A stretch of 13,377 nucleotides of DNA. Source: an uncultured Clostridia bacterium. GTDB lineage: Bacteria > Bacillota > Clostridia > Christensenellales > Aristaeellaceae. Location of the stretch: assembly GCA_944363005.1 (NCBI GenBank), contig CALVTV010000043.1, positions 1 to 13,377 of the forward strand, in the 5' to 3' direction. The notes under the pieces were generated by a model. That model ran no database searches, was not told the DNA's origin, and worked only from the letters and a program-made list of their open reading frames with translations. Position numbers and translations under genes: made by a program. Below, piece by piece: positions 1 to 6,207 of this stretch. How positions within the stretch are numbered: position 1 is the first letter of the stretch; each line of letters begins with the position of its first letter.

Positions 1-239
1 ACAGCCTGCTGTTGCAGATGGATCAGGATGCGGTGGATACCCTGGAACAGCTGGGCATCACCCAAATCGTGGTCACGGATACGGACATGATCGTCAAGGC
101 GGAATACCTGACGCAGGATTTGTCAGACGTGCGCAGTCTGTTTGCGCTCGGGGAGCGGGAGCTCCTTTGCGTGAGCGGCGAAGATGACCCGGTGACCGTC
201 GTCAGCGAAGACGGCGTGCGCCGGCAGATCACCGAATGA
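1..239 (+). CDS. 3' end of an unrecognised protein-coding gene (partial)
   Basis: The reading frame is open from the window edge (codons from position 3 read S-L-L-L-Q-M-D-Q) to a TGA at 237-239, leaving about 78 C-terminal residues. An internal TTG at 12 and ATG at 18 exist, but neither has a ribosome binding site, and the frame continues upstream without a stop, so this is a truncated gene rather than a small one. The visible part is acidic and soluble, with a short strand/helix pattern (LEQLGITQIVVTDTD, then YLTQDLSDVRSLFALGE). It has no membrane segment and no catalytic motif I can name. An intrinsic terminator lies directly downstream at 268-326, so this is probably the last gene of its transcript. 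Function unknown; coding status is fairly sure from the uninterrupted frame and the terminator placement. Confidence 0.6.
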   Translation, partial: SLLLQMDQDAVDTLEQLGITQIVVTDTDMIVKAEYLTQDLSDVRSLFALGERELLCVSGEDDPVTVVSEDGVRRQITE

Positions 240-267
240 TGACCCCTGTGCAGGAAGAAACAATGCG

Positions 268-326
268 GGGCGCAGGCGCTGTGCCGGAAGGGCAAAACCT
301 CCGGCGCATCCGTCTGCGCCCTTTTT
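268..326 (+). terminator. Rho-independent terminator after the partial gene
   Basis: The outer stem pairs GGGCGCAG (268-275) with CTGCGCCC (314-321). An inner stem pairs TGCCGGA (282-288) with TCCGGCGCA (300-308) with one irregularity. Five T residues follow at 322-326. It lies about 30 bases after the stop at 237-239 and upstream of the next promoter, so it insulates the downstream operon. Confidence 0.75.
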
Positions 327-386
327 GCTTCGTTGCGCAAATGGAGGTTTTGATTCGCGCTTTATGACATTGCGCGCGCGGTCAAC

Positions 387-415
387 TTGCGGCGCAGGGA
401 TAAACATGTTATACT
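387..415 (+). promoter_or_regulatory. Sigma-A-type promoter for the XpaC/TelA operon
   Basis: TTGCGG at 387-392 and TATACT at 410-415 are separated by 17 bases. TG at 407-408 gives an extended -10 element (TGnTATACT). It lies about 25 bases upstream of the first gene's ATG at 441 and downstream of the terminator at 268-326. It is the only good promoter I see ahead of the five-gene run. It overlaps an in-frame ATG at 387, which argues against that upstream start. Confidence 0.65.
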
Positions 416-440
416 GAACGCAAAGAATGGAGGTTTCAAA

Positions 441-1148
441 ATGATGCGTAAGTGGTTTTTGGGCGCCCTGATGGCGCTGATGGTGGGCTTGTTTGCCGCG
501 GGTGCGCTCGCGGACGGCGAGGGCGTTGTGGTCAATTCCTCCTGCAACATCGTGCAGTCGGGGGAATACTATCTGGTGTATTGCTATGCGCAGATTCACA
601 ACAACTCCAACCAGATCATCTGTCTGGAACAGGGTACGTTTGAGCTGCACAACGGCGAACAGCTGCTCGCCAGCCAGGCGGTCAGCCAAATCTGGCCGTA
701 CTTCATCAATCCCGGCGAGGACGGGTATGTGTTTGACGTGGTGGCTTTTGAGCCCGACGAAAACGGGCAGCCCGTCGTGCCGACGGTGACCGGCGTGGTG
801 TACGATATCCGGTATATGACGGTGGACACGCAGTTCGCCAGCGAGAAGCTGACGACCGAGGCGGAAATCGTTCGCGATGCGGCGGGCGGGATGGACATCC
901 TCTGCCGTGTCACCAATACGACGGCCATGGATGCCTACGACTCGACGCTGGCCTTCGCCCTGTATACCCAGAGCGGCAACATGATCTATGCCGACGGCAC
1001 CACGCTCAAGGATGTGGGCATTCCCGTTGGCGGAACGATACTGCTGCGCTTCCCGGTGGAGGATGAGCTGGTCAAGCAGTGGGACAGCTACGGCATGAGC
1101 GCGTCGGAGGTGCGCGTCACAGCGTCCTTCCGCAACGACGAGGACTGA
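441..1148 (+). CDS. Secreted two-repeat beta-rich protein of unknown function
   Basis: 235 residues from ATG 441, with GGAGG at 429-433 as ribosome binding site. An in-frame ATG at 387 is rejected because it falls on the promoter and would bury the signal peptide. Residues 1-24 form a classic signal peptide (MMRKW, hydrophobic core, cleavage after ALA24). The mature part contains two similar modules, about 35-115 and 138-228. Each has a Cys near its start (VYCYAQIHNNSN and DILCRVTNTT) followed by alternating strands, resembling the FxLYD-type immunoglobulin-like domains seen in Gram-positive exported proteins. There is no sorting motif, lipobox or C-terminal membrane segment, so the protein is likely released or held by partners. 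It is the first gene of the operon, 16 bases before the xpaC-like gene. The fold assignment is inference; export is clear. Confidence 0.75.
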   Translation: MMRKWFLGALMALMVGLFAAGALADGEGVVVNSSCNIVQSGEYYLVYCYAQIHNNSNQIICLEQGTFELHNGEQLLASQAVSQIWPYFINPGEDGYVFDVVAFEPDENGQPVVPTVTGVVYDIRYMTVDTQFASEKLTTEAEIVRDAAGGMDILCRVTNTTAMDAYDSTLAFALYTQSGNMIYADGTTLKDVGIPVGGTILLRFPVEDELVKQWDSYGMSASEVRVTASFRNDED

Positions 1149-1164
1149 TGAAAGAGGGAGCGCA

Positions 1165-1851
1165 TTGGAAAAGAGAATCCTTCGCACCGGCGCGCCGTTT
1201 GTGCTGGCCGGTGGGGCTGTGCTGGCCGTGGCCCTGATCGTGGGGCTTGGCGCATGGCCGACCTATCTGGTGGCTGCCGCTGCGGGGATTGCCGCGTTTG
1301 CGGCGGGCCGGCGGGTTTTCCCCGACCGCGTGGTGGAAGTGGAGCGCGCGCCGCAGTCCGGCAACGCGGAGGTGGACGCGCTGATTGCCGAAGCCCGCGC
1401 GCAGCTGGAGCAGATTCACGCGGCCAATGAGGCGATTGCCGAGGCGGAACTCTCCGCGCAGATCGCGGACATCGAATCGACCTGCCGCCTGATCCTCGCG
1501 CGCCTGGAGGAGCAGCCGGGCATGCTGGCGACGTTGCGCACGTTCCTGCGCTATTACCTGCCCGCGACGCTCAAGCTGCTTCAGGCCAGAACCCGGCTGG
1601 AGGCCGAGGTCAACGCCGGCCAGAATCCGCAGATCGCCGCGCGCATTCGCGAGGCCATGGCCGCTGTGCAGACGGCTTTTCACAAACAGCTGGATGCGCT
1701 CAATGAGTACCGGTTCATCAATTTGGAAAGCGAAATGGACGTGCTTTCCGATATGCTCCGCAGCGACGGGCTCGCCGCAGAACCGGACGCCAAAACCAAA
1801 GAGGAAGAGGATGACCCGTTTGCGGGTCTGTTCAAACAGGGAGGAAAGTAA
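1165..1851 (+). CDS. xpaC: XpaC family membrane protein
   Basis: 228 residues from a TTG start at 1165, preceded by a purine-rich AAAGAGGGAG at about 1150-1160. Two hydrophobic segments (about residues 11-29 and 32-48) form an N-terminal hairpin in the membrane. A long helical, coiled-coil-like cytoplasmic part follows. Features of the XpaC (5-bromo-4-chloroindolyl phosphate hydrolysis) family are the block FLRYYLPATLKLL near 127-139 and the helix ALNEYRFINLESEMDVL near 178-194. Length is near the roughly 200-residue family norm. In Bacillus this gene sits beside the telA homologue, as it does here, where the stop codon directly abuts the telA start. The family name reflects an indirect phenotype; no hydrolase motif is visible and the biochemical role is not established. 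The acidic C-terminal tail (KEEEDDPF) is exposed to the cytoplasm. Confidence 0.85.
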   Translation: MEKRILRTGAPFVLAGGAVLAVALIVGLGAWPTYLVAAAAGIAAFAAGRRVFPDRVVEVERAPQSGNAEVDALIAEARAQLEQIHAANEAIAEAELSAQIADIESTCRLILARLEEQPGMLATLRTFLRYYLPATLKLLQARTRLEAEVNAGQNPQIAARIREAMAAVQTAFHKQLDALNEYRFINLESEMDVLSDMLRSDGLAAEPDAKTKEEEDDPFAGLFKQGGK

Positions 1852-2808
1852 ATGGGGGCTTTTGCCGGCTTTGCGCTCGTGCCCGAGCAGGGAAGTATGC
1901 CGGGCATGGAGCAGCTGTCCCAGGAGATGCAGGAGCAGATTCGCGCGCTGGCTGCGCGGGTCGATGTGCGCGATTCATCAGCCGTGATGGGCTTTGGCGC
2001 GAAGGCGCAGAAGGAAATGAATGCGTTTTCTTCCATCGCGCTCACGCAGATGCTCTCCAAGGACATCGAGCCGCTGGACGGCGTGATGCGCACGCTGGCG
2101 GAGCAGATCCGCAGCTGTTCCTTTGTGCAGGAGGCCCGGGGCTGGCTGCGGCGCCTATTCGGCGGCGCGGCGAGCCTTGAACAGGTGCGCGCGGCGTACG
2201 AGAAAGCCGAGCCGCACATCAGCGCCTGTGCCAACGAGATGACGGACCGGCGCGTGGCGCTCATGCGCGACAGCGCGCTGCTGGACCGGCTCTATGAGCG
2301 CAACGAGACCTTGTACCGCGAGCTCTGTTCACTGATCGTGGTGGGCGATGAGGTCGTCCGGCAGGCGCGAGAGCGCGGCGAAGAGCCGCAGGCCGTGGCG
2401 CGCATGGAGCGGCGCGTGCAGGATTTGCGGCTGACGCAGGCGGCTTCCACGCAGCTGGCGGCGCAGATTCGCCTGGTGCAGGAGAGCGACAAGCTGACCT
2501 GCGAGAAGCTGCAAGCGGCGCTGGAAGTGACGATTCCGCTCTGGAAGAGCCAGATGGCGGCGGCGCTGGGCCTGGCGCGGGCCACGGACAGCCTGGCCAT
2601 GCAGCGGCGGGTAAACGATGAGGCGCGCCGAGGCATGCGCGAGGGGGCGCGGGAAATATCGGCCCAGGCGCAGGCGTTTGACCGGGAAGCGGGGCAGGCG
2701 GACCCGCAGCACGCCCAGCAGACGGCGGACGCGCTGCTCAAAGAGCTTGAACAGATTGAACAATCCCTGGCCCAGCAGCGTAAACTGCGCCGGGGCGATT
2801 CGCAATAA
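1852..2808 (+). CDS. telA: TelA family (toxic anion resistance) protein
   Basis: 318 residues. ATG 1852 follows the xpaC stop (1849-1851) with no gap, and its ribosome binding site GGGAGG (about 1839-1844) lies inside xpaC, suggesting translational coupling. The protein is all-helical, charged and soluble. TelA hallmarks are VMGFGAKAQKEMNAFSS at about 45-61, LLDRLYERNETLYREL at about 143-158, and VTIPLWKSQMAAALGLA at about 226-242, the strongest family signature. It is somewhat shorter than the Bacillus homologue, mainly at the N-terminus. The family is linked to tellurite and cell-envelope stress tolerance, probably as a cytoplasmic partner of the XpaC membrane protein; the molecular activity is not known. 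C-terminal residues 260-318 are Gln/Glu-rich coiled coil. Family assignment is firm; any role in metal resistance in this organism is inference. Confidence 0.9.
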   Translation: MGAFAGFALVPEQGSMPGMEQLSQEMQEQIRALAARVDVRDSSAVMGFGAKAQKEMNAFSSIALTQMLSKDIEPLDGVMRTLAEQIRSCSFVQEARGWLRRLFGGAASLEQVRAAYEKAEPHISACANEMTDRRVALMRDSALLDRLYERNETLYRELCSLIVVGDEVVRQARERGEEPQAVARMERRVQDLRLTQAASTQLAAQIRLVQESDKLTCEKLQAALEVTIPLWKSQMAAALGLARATDSLAMQRRVNDEARRGMREGAREISAQAQAFDREAGQADPQHAQQTADALLKELEQIEQSLAQQRKLRRGDSQ

Positions 2809-2820
2809 GGGGGGAACTCC

Positions 2821-3420
2821 ATGGCAGCAGCTACACAGCAGGCGCCCCAACAGCAGGCACCCCAAAACCAGGCGCGCAAAAGCGAGCGCCCGCCTCTGAT
2901 GGGCGCGTTACAGGGGCTTTCGCGGACGGCGGGCATCGCGATATTGGCGGTTTTGCTGGTCGTTTCGCTCTTCGTGGGCAATTTCCGCGCGCTTGCCGGC
3001 GCGACGCCCAAGGACTTCTTGCGCCAGGGGGACGTGCAGTCGATCATCGAGGACCGGCTCGCCGCGGCGAACAACGCGCTGACCGTAGCCGAGCGCGCGC
3101 AGCTGGATGAAACGTATTACGAGGGCGTGAAGTCAGCCATCGCCGCGATGGAGGAGGCGGACACGGCGCGCGAGATCGGCCGTGCGGATCAGGCGCTGAC
3201 GGCCGCCGTGAGCCAGATGGTTGTCGAGGCGACGGACCAGCTTGACAGCGAAAACAGGACCATGCTCCAGCGCGCAGCGGACAACTTCGCGGAGCAGGGC
3301 AGCTTCCTGCGCCAGGAGGCGCGCAGCTACAACGAAAAGGCGCTCAAGGCGGAGGAACTTTACGAGAAATTGCCGACCCGGTTTGTGCTTGCGCAGCCGG
3401 ATGTGTACGAAGGGTTGTAA
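2821..3420 (+). CDS. Divergent LemA-like single-pass membrane protein
   Basis: 199 residues from ATG 2821, with AAGGGGGG about 7 bases upstream. The first 22 residues are Gln/Ala/Pro-rich, then basic (RKSER). A membrane helix follows at about 37-53, then a helical extracytoplasmic or membrane-proximal domain. The C-terminal helix, with ARSYNEKALKAEELYEKLPTRF at about 167-188, resembles the end of LemA proteins (YN, a helix, then FPT with a hydrophobic patch), and the spacing from the membrane helix fits. The N-terminal half of the domain is poorly conserved relative to classic LemA, hence 'LemA-like'. Support also comes from context: LemA genes are often adjacent to TPM-domain (YgcG) genes, and the next gene here (18 bases on) is one. 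Alternative: an unrelated helical membrane anchor protein of the TelA operon. Confidence 0.55.
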   Translation: MAAATQQAPQQQAPQNQARKSERPPLMGALQGLSRTAGIAILAVLLVVSLFVGNFRALAGATPKDFLRQGDVQSIIEDRLAAANNALTVAERAQLDETYYEGVKSAIAAMEEADTAREIGRADQALTAAVSQMVVEATDQLDSENRTMLQRAADNFAEQGSFLRQEARSYNEKALKAEELYEKLPTRFVLAQPDVYEGL

Positions 3421-3438
3421 CCCGGGAGGAAGGAAAGA

Positions 3439-4377
3439 ATGAGAACAAAGCGGATCGCCGCGCTGTTTGCGGCGCTTTTGCTGGGGCTGGCCCTGGTTGG
3501 CGGGGCGCTGGCGGATGTGCCCGCAAAGCCGTCGGAATTCGCCTATGCGTACGACTTTACGGACGACGTGCTCTCTGAACAGACCATGAGCGAGATCGCC
3601 GCCTATGGCGAGGCGCTCTATCAGGCCACGGGCGCGCAGGCGGTGGCGGTTGTGGTGGACTTTCTGGATGGCGCGGACCCGTCGGACTACGCGACCGACC
3701 TCATCAACGAATGGGGCATCGGTTCTGCCGAGAAAAACGACGGCATCGTCGTGCTGCTCGCCCGCGGAGACAGAAAGATCCAGATCGGCACGGGATCGGG
3801 CGTCGATCGCGTGCTGACAGGCGCCAGCTGCGGCGAGCTGATCGACGAAAACATCGACGATTTCGCGGCCAACCGCTTTGACGAGGGCATGCGTGCGCTG
3901 TACGCGGACGTGTGCCGGTTCGTGGCCTCAGCCGAGGGAAAAACGCTTGCGCTTGGCACGCAGGCGTATGACGCTCCGCTGCAAGAGGACGTTCAAGTGT
4001 ATGATGGGGAGCCGGAACATTTTGCCGGAGGTGTGGATATCGTGGACGTGATTCTCGGCATTGTCGTGGTGTACATCGTGATTTCGGTGCTTCTGCATGC
4101 GCTCCGTCCGGCGGGCGGCGGATGCCTGAGCTGGTTCTTCCTGGGCTGGCTCTTCGGCGGCGCGGGCAGGCGAACCTATCACAGGCCCCCGCGTGGACCG
4201 ATGGGTCCCCGGCCTCGTGCGCCGCGTCCCCCGCGCCCGCCTCGCCCGCCCATGGGCGGCTTTGGCGGTGGCCGTGGCTTTGGCGGCGGTGGCCGCGGCT
4301 TTGGTGGCGGCTTCGGCGGTGGTCGCGGCTTTGGCGGCGGTGGTTCGCGCGGCGGCGGCGGTGGCCGCAGCTTCTGA
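3439..4377 (+). CDS. TPM-domain (YgcG-like) membrane protein with Gly/Arg/Phe-rich tail
   Basis: 312 residues from ATG 3439, with GGGAGGAAGG just upstream. Residues 1-25 are a signal peptide (MRTKR, then a hydrophobic run to GGALA). A TPM domain spans about 36-165: EWGIGSAEKNDGIVVLLA (91-108), then KIQIGTGSGVDRVLT (113-127), and the helix with NRFDEGM (145-151) are its landmarks. A membrane helix lies at about 201-222 (VDVILGIVVVYIVISVLL) and a second hydrophobic stretch at 229-243. The tail is basic: Pro/Arg-rich at 244-272, then almost pure Gly with Phe, Arg and Ser to the end. Such tails ending in GGG.SRGGG.GRSF occur in several YgcG proteins; this one is long. The TPM domain is expected outside the membrane. 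TPM proteins are proposed to assist in membrane-protein assembly or act as acid phosphatases (plant TLP18.3), but no activity can be claimed here. It is the last gene of the operon; the terminator follows at 4452-4490. Confidence 0.85.
   Translation: MRTKRIAALFAALLLGLALVGGALADVPAKPSEFAYAYDFTDDVLSEQTMSEIAAYGEALYQATGAQAVAVVVDFLDGADPSDYATDLINEWGIGSAEKNDGIVVLLARGDRKIQIGTGSGVDRVLTGASCGELIDENIDDFAANRFDEGMRALYADVCRFVASAEGKTLALGTQAYDAPLQEDVQVYDGEPEHFAGGVDIVDVILGIVVVYIVISVLLHALRPAGGGCLSWFFLGWLFGGAGRRTYHRPPRGPMGPRPRAPRPPRPPRPPMGGFGGGRGFGGGGRGFGGGFGGGRGFGGGGSRGGGGGRSF
4255..4374 (+). repeat. In-gene low-complexity Gly/Phe/Arg codon repeat
   Basis: Forty codons at the 3' end of the TPM gene are almost all GGC/GGT glycine, with TTT/TTC and CGT/CGC at intervals. 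They form approximate units encoding G-R-G-F-G-G-G (for example about 4276-4299, 4303-4338). The DNA is near-repetitive and could vary in copy number between strains by slippage. The preceding stretch 4183-4254 is similarly biased to CCG/CCC/CGT (Pro/Arg). Confidence 0.8.
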
Positions 4378-4417
4378 CGCGCGCGTTTCTTGCCTGAGGG
4401 CGAGTGTTTGACCGCCC

Positions 4418-4439
4418 GGCTTTGCGCAGGGGCAAAGCC
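4418..4439 (+). other. Short hairpin without T-run upstream of the operon terminator
   Basis: GGCTTTGC (4418-4425) pairs perfectly with GCAAAGCC (4432-4439) around a six-base loop. No T-run follows, so it is not a terminator by itself. It lies 12 bases before the terminator stem at 4452 and may stabilise the 3' end of the operon message. Confidence 0.5.
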
Positions 4440-4451
4440 ATTGAATTTCAT

Positions 4452-4490
4452 GGGGCTGCTGTGCAGGCTTGCGCGGCAGCCTCGTTTTTT
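4452..4490 (+). terminator. Rho-independent terminator of the XpaC/TelA/TPM operon
   Basis: An eleven-pair stem, GGCTGCTGTGC (4454-4464) with GCGCGGCAGCC (4471-4481), includes two G-U pairs. The loop is AGGCTT, and TCG then six T residues follow (4485-4490). It lies 75 bases after the TPM gene stop and upstream of the sigma-factor promoter. Confidence 0.85.
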
Positions 4491-4543
4491 CTTGAAATGG
4501 AAGGCTTTTGCGCAATCCCCTTTTTTTGACTCGGGCGCGCGCC

Positions 4544-4572
4544 TTGCGCGAAACGCTGGTTTGCGGTATAAT
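4544..4572 (+). promoter_or_regulatory. Sigma-A-type promoter for the sigma/anti-sigma operon
   Basis: TTGCGC (4544-4549) and TATAAT (4567-4572) are 17 bases apart. The predicted start is near 4580, giving a leader of about 65 bases before the GTG at 4644. I see no ECF-type autoregulatory promoter (no GAAC/CGTC pair at proper spacing) in the 150 bases upstream, so basal transcription appears to use the housekeeping sigma. Confidence 0.65.
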
Positions 4573-4643
4573 ATTTTTCGGAAATTTTCCGGATTTCCGG
4601 ATGAAAACAAGAGGTTCATTCGTCAAATGAATGTGAGCGGGAA

Positions 4644-5177
4644 GTGAGAAAGTCAGTGTCGGTTTCAGAGCAGTCCCTCGATTACAAGGAACAGTTTGAA
4701 CGCCTGTATGAGCAGTATGCGGACGACGTGCTCCGCATGGCATATTTTTATCTGGCGGATCGCCAGAAGGCCGAAGATGTCTGCCAGGACGTGTTCGTCA
4801 AGCTGTTTACCCATGGAGAGATGATCGAACCGGGGAAGGAAAAGGCGTGGCTGTTGCGCGTGACGGTCAATTCGTGCCGCGATTTATGGCGCGGGGCATG
4901 GCTCAAGCGCGTGGTATTGGGCGCGCCGACCCTGGAAATCATACCTGCACAGGATGAAACCATTGAGCAGCGGGAGGAAAAAGCGGAACTCATGCGGGCG
5001 ATTCACAAATTGCCTATGGCGTTTCGTGAGGCCATTTTGCTGCACTATTATCAGGGATTGGGCATTGCGGAAATCGCCCAAATGCTGGGATTGCCCGAAG
5101 GCACCATCTCCAGCAGACTTTCGCGCGCGAGGAAGAAGCTCGAGGTTCTCTTAAAGGAGGAAGCAACCGGTGAATGA
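4644..5177 (+). CDS. ECF-type RNA polymerase sigma-70 family sigma factor
   Basis: 177 residues from GTG 4644, with GCGGGAAG just upstream as a modest ribosome binding site. Region 2 spans about 18-83: the FERLYEQYADDVLRMAYFYL helix, then AEDVCQDVFVKLF at 43-55 (core-binding and -10 recognition) and WLLRVTVNSCRDLWR at 69-83. Region 4 spans about 115-168, with LPMAFREAILLHYYQGLGIAE and the helix-turn-helix IAQMLGLPEGTISSRLSRARKKL. The linker is short and there is no region 3 or 1.1, so the protein is a minimal ECF sigma of normal length. Its stop (5175-5177) overlaps the next start (GTG 5170) by eight bases, the usual arrangement for a sigma factor and its membrane anti-sigma. Regulon and signal cannot be read from the window. 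Confidence 0.93.
   Translation: MRKSVSVSEQSLDYKEQFERLYEQYADDVLRMAYFYLADRQKAEDVCQDVFVKLFTHGEMIEPGKEKAWLLRVTVNSCRDLWRGAWLKRVVLGAPTLEIIPAQDETIEQREEKAELMRAIHKLPMAFREAILLHYYQGLGIAEIAQMLGLPEGTISSRLSRARKKLEVLLKEEATGE
5154..5160 (+). promoter_or_regulatory. Internal ribosome binding site for the anti-sigma candidate
   Basis: AAGGAGG lies within the last codons of the sigma-factor gene, nine bases before GTG 5170. It decides this GTG start over later in-frame starts and implies coupled synthesis of the two proteins. Confidence 0.75.
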
Positions 5178-6099
5178 ATGGAATTCCCTGGATCGGTTGG
5201 GGACAATCACCGACGAAATGCTTGCCGGTCTGCATGCGGATAACCAGATGAAGATGCGCATTCGTCAGGCGGCGCAGCAAGAGCGCAGCTCGAAGCGGCC
5301 GGCCTTGCGCAGATGGGCCGTCTGCTGCGCGGCCCTGGCGCTTGCTTGCGTGGGCCTGCTGTACCAGCAGGTCAATAAAGCGCCTATAACGGCGCAGATC
5401 GATTCGATTGCTGCGGGCAACGGCGGCCTGAGTGTCACAAAGAAAACGGACGTCGCCGATTTGGGCGACGGCGCGCGCATCGGCGCCTCCGTGCCGAAGA
5501 ACACGTCGCTGTTTGCGGCGGGGGATACGGATATGCCCCTGGTGACGGTGGGCGGCGCGGTGTACCGCATGCTGACCGAACCGGCGGCGCTGAGCGACAG
5601 CTTGCGCGGCGATGCCGTTGGGGAGATTGCGTCGGTAACGCAGCAGCCCTCGCTGGCTTCTCAGGAGGAGATGCAAGCGGGCGTTTCCAATGTCGCCTCG
5701 GAGGGCGCAACGGTGTACGGGATCACGGGACTGAGCAGCTCTACGGCGGTGGCCGCCGAGGTGGACGGTCAGCTTCGCGTGTTCCAGCGGGTGAGCTACG
5801 CGGGCGAGGGCCCGGGCCAGCAGACGCTGGAAGACACGTTTGACGTGCGCGGGCAGGTCAAGACGCTGGAGCTTTCCGGCGTGGGCACGCTCGAAGGGCA
5901 GACGGCCAACGACGTCATGGATGTGTTGCTCGACAACGCGGCGCTCAAGTCCTCGGACGCGACGGCGAACAAGCAGTCGCTGACGGTGACGCTTTCAAAT
6001 GGACTCAAACTCCAGCTTGGGGTTTCGGGCGATATGCTCTGCGGCTGCGGCGGTTGGAGCTGTCCGGAGTTCTTTGAGGCGTTCGAGGCGGCGCTCTAA
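5170..6099 (+). CDS. Single-pass membrane protein, putative anti-sigma factor
   Basis: 309 residues from GTG 5170. The N-terminal 48 residues are cytoplasmic and short-helical (ITDEMLAGLHADNQMKMRI), followed by a basic stretch (SSKRPALRR) and one membrane helix at about 49-66. A roughly 240-residue extracytoplasmic domain follows, rich in small residues, with strand-like blocks such as VTVGGAVYRML (126-135) and QLRVFQRVSY (201-210). The last 30 residues carry CGCGGWSC (Cys281, 283, 288). No HxxxCxxC zinc-binding motif is present, so it is not a zinc anti-sigma (ZAS) protein. The anti-sigma role is inferred from the overlap with the sigma gene, the topology, and the short cytoplasmic helix segment able to bind region 2/4. 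The ectodomain presumably senses the signal; I do not recognise its family. A terminator follows at 6113-6144. Confidence 0.65.
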   Translation: MNEWNSLDRLGTITDEMLAGLHADNQMKMRIRQAAQQERSSKRPALRRWAVCCAALALACVGLLYQQVNKAPITAQIDSIAAGNGGLSVTKKTDVADLGDGARIGASVPKNTSLFAAGDTDMPLVTVGGAVYRMLTEPAALSDSLRGDAVGEIASVTQQPSLASQEEMQAGVSNVASEGATVYGITGLSSSTAVAAEVDGQLRVFQRVSYAGEGPGQQTLEDTFDVRGQVKTLELSGVGTLEGQTANDVMDVLLDNAALKSSDATANKQSLTVTLSNGLKLQLGVSGDMLCGCGGWSCPEFFEAFEAAL

Positions 6100-6112
6100 A
6101 CAACATAAGCAA

Positions 6113-6144
6113 GAGGCACAGCCGTCAGGCTGTGCCTCGTTTTT
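6113..6144 (+). terminator. Rho-independent terminator of the sigma/anti-sigma operon
   Basis: A perfect eleven-pair stem, GAGGCACAGCC (6113-6123) with GGCTGTGCCTC (6128-6138), has loop GTCA. G plus five T residues follow (6140-6144). The minus-strand transglutaminase gene, converging from the other side, ends at 6208. In the minus direction the bases beyond the stem are TTGCTTATG, without a T-run, so it serves mainly the + strand. Confidence 0.9.
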
Positions 6145-6207
6145 GTCCGTTGCTTTTCGTTTGCGACCGCTTGAAGCGCGGATCAAATCATCCATTGCAG
6201 CGCGGGA

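Noticed and set aside
123..1187. Minus-strand open frame of 354 codons at the left end
   Set aside because: It runs antisense through a terminator, a promoter and the secreted-protein gene, and shows no domain.
4255..4374. CRISPR or intergenic tandem repeat
   Set aside because: The repetition is codon-level, in frame with the TPM gene, and has no constant repeat/spacer pattern.
3439..4377. Collagen-like or fibrous protein suggested by the Gly-rich tail
   Set aside because: There is no Gly-X-Y periodicity; the protein has a signal peptide, TPM domain and membrane helix, so the tail is an appendage.
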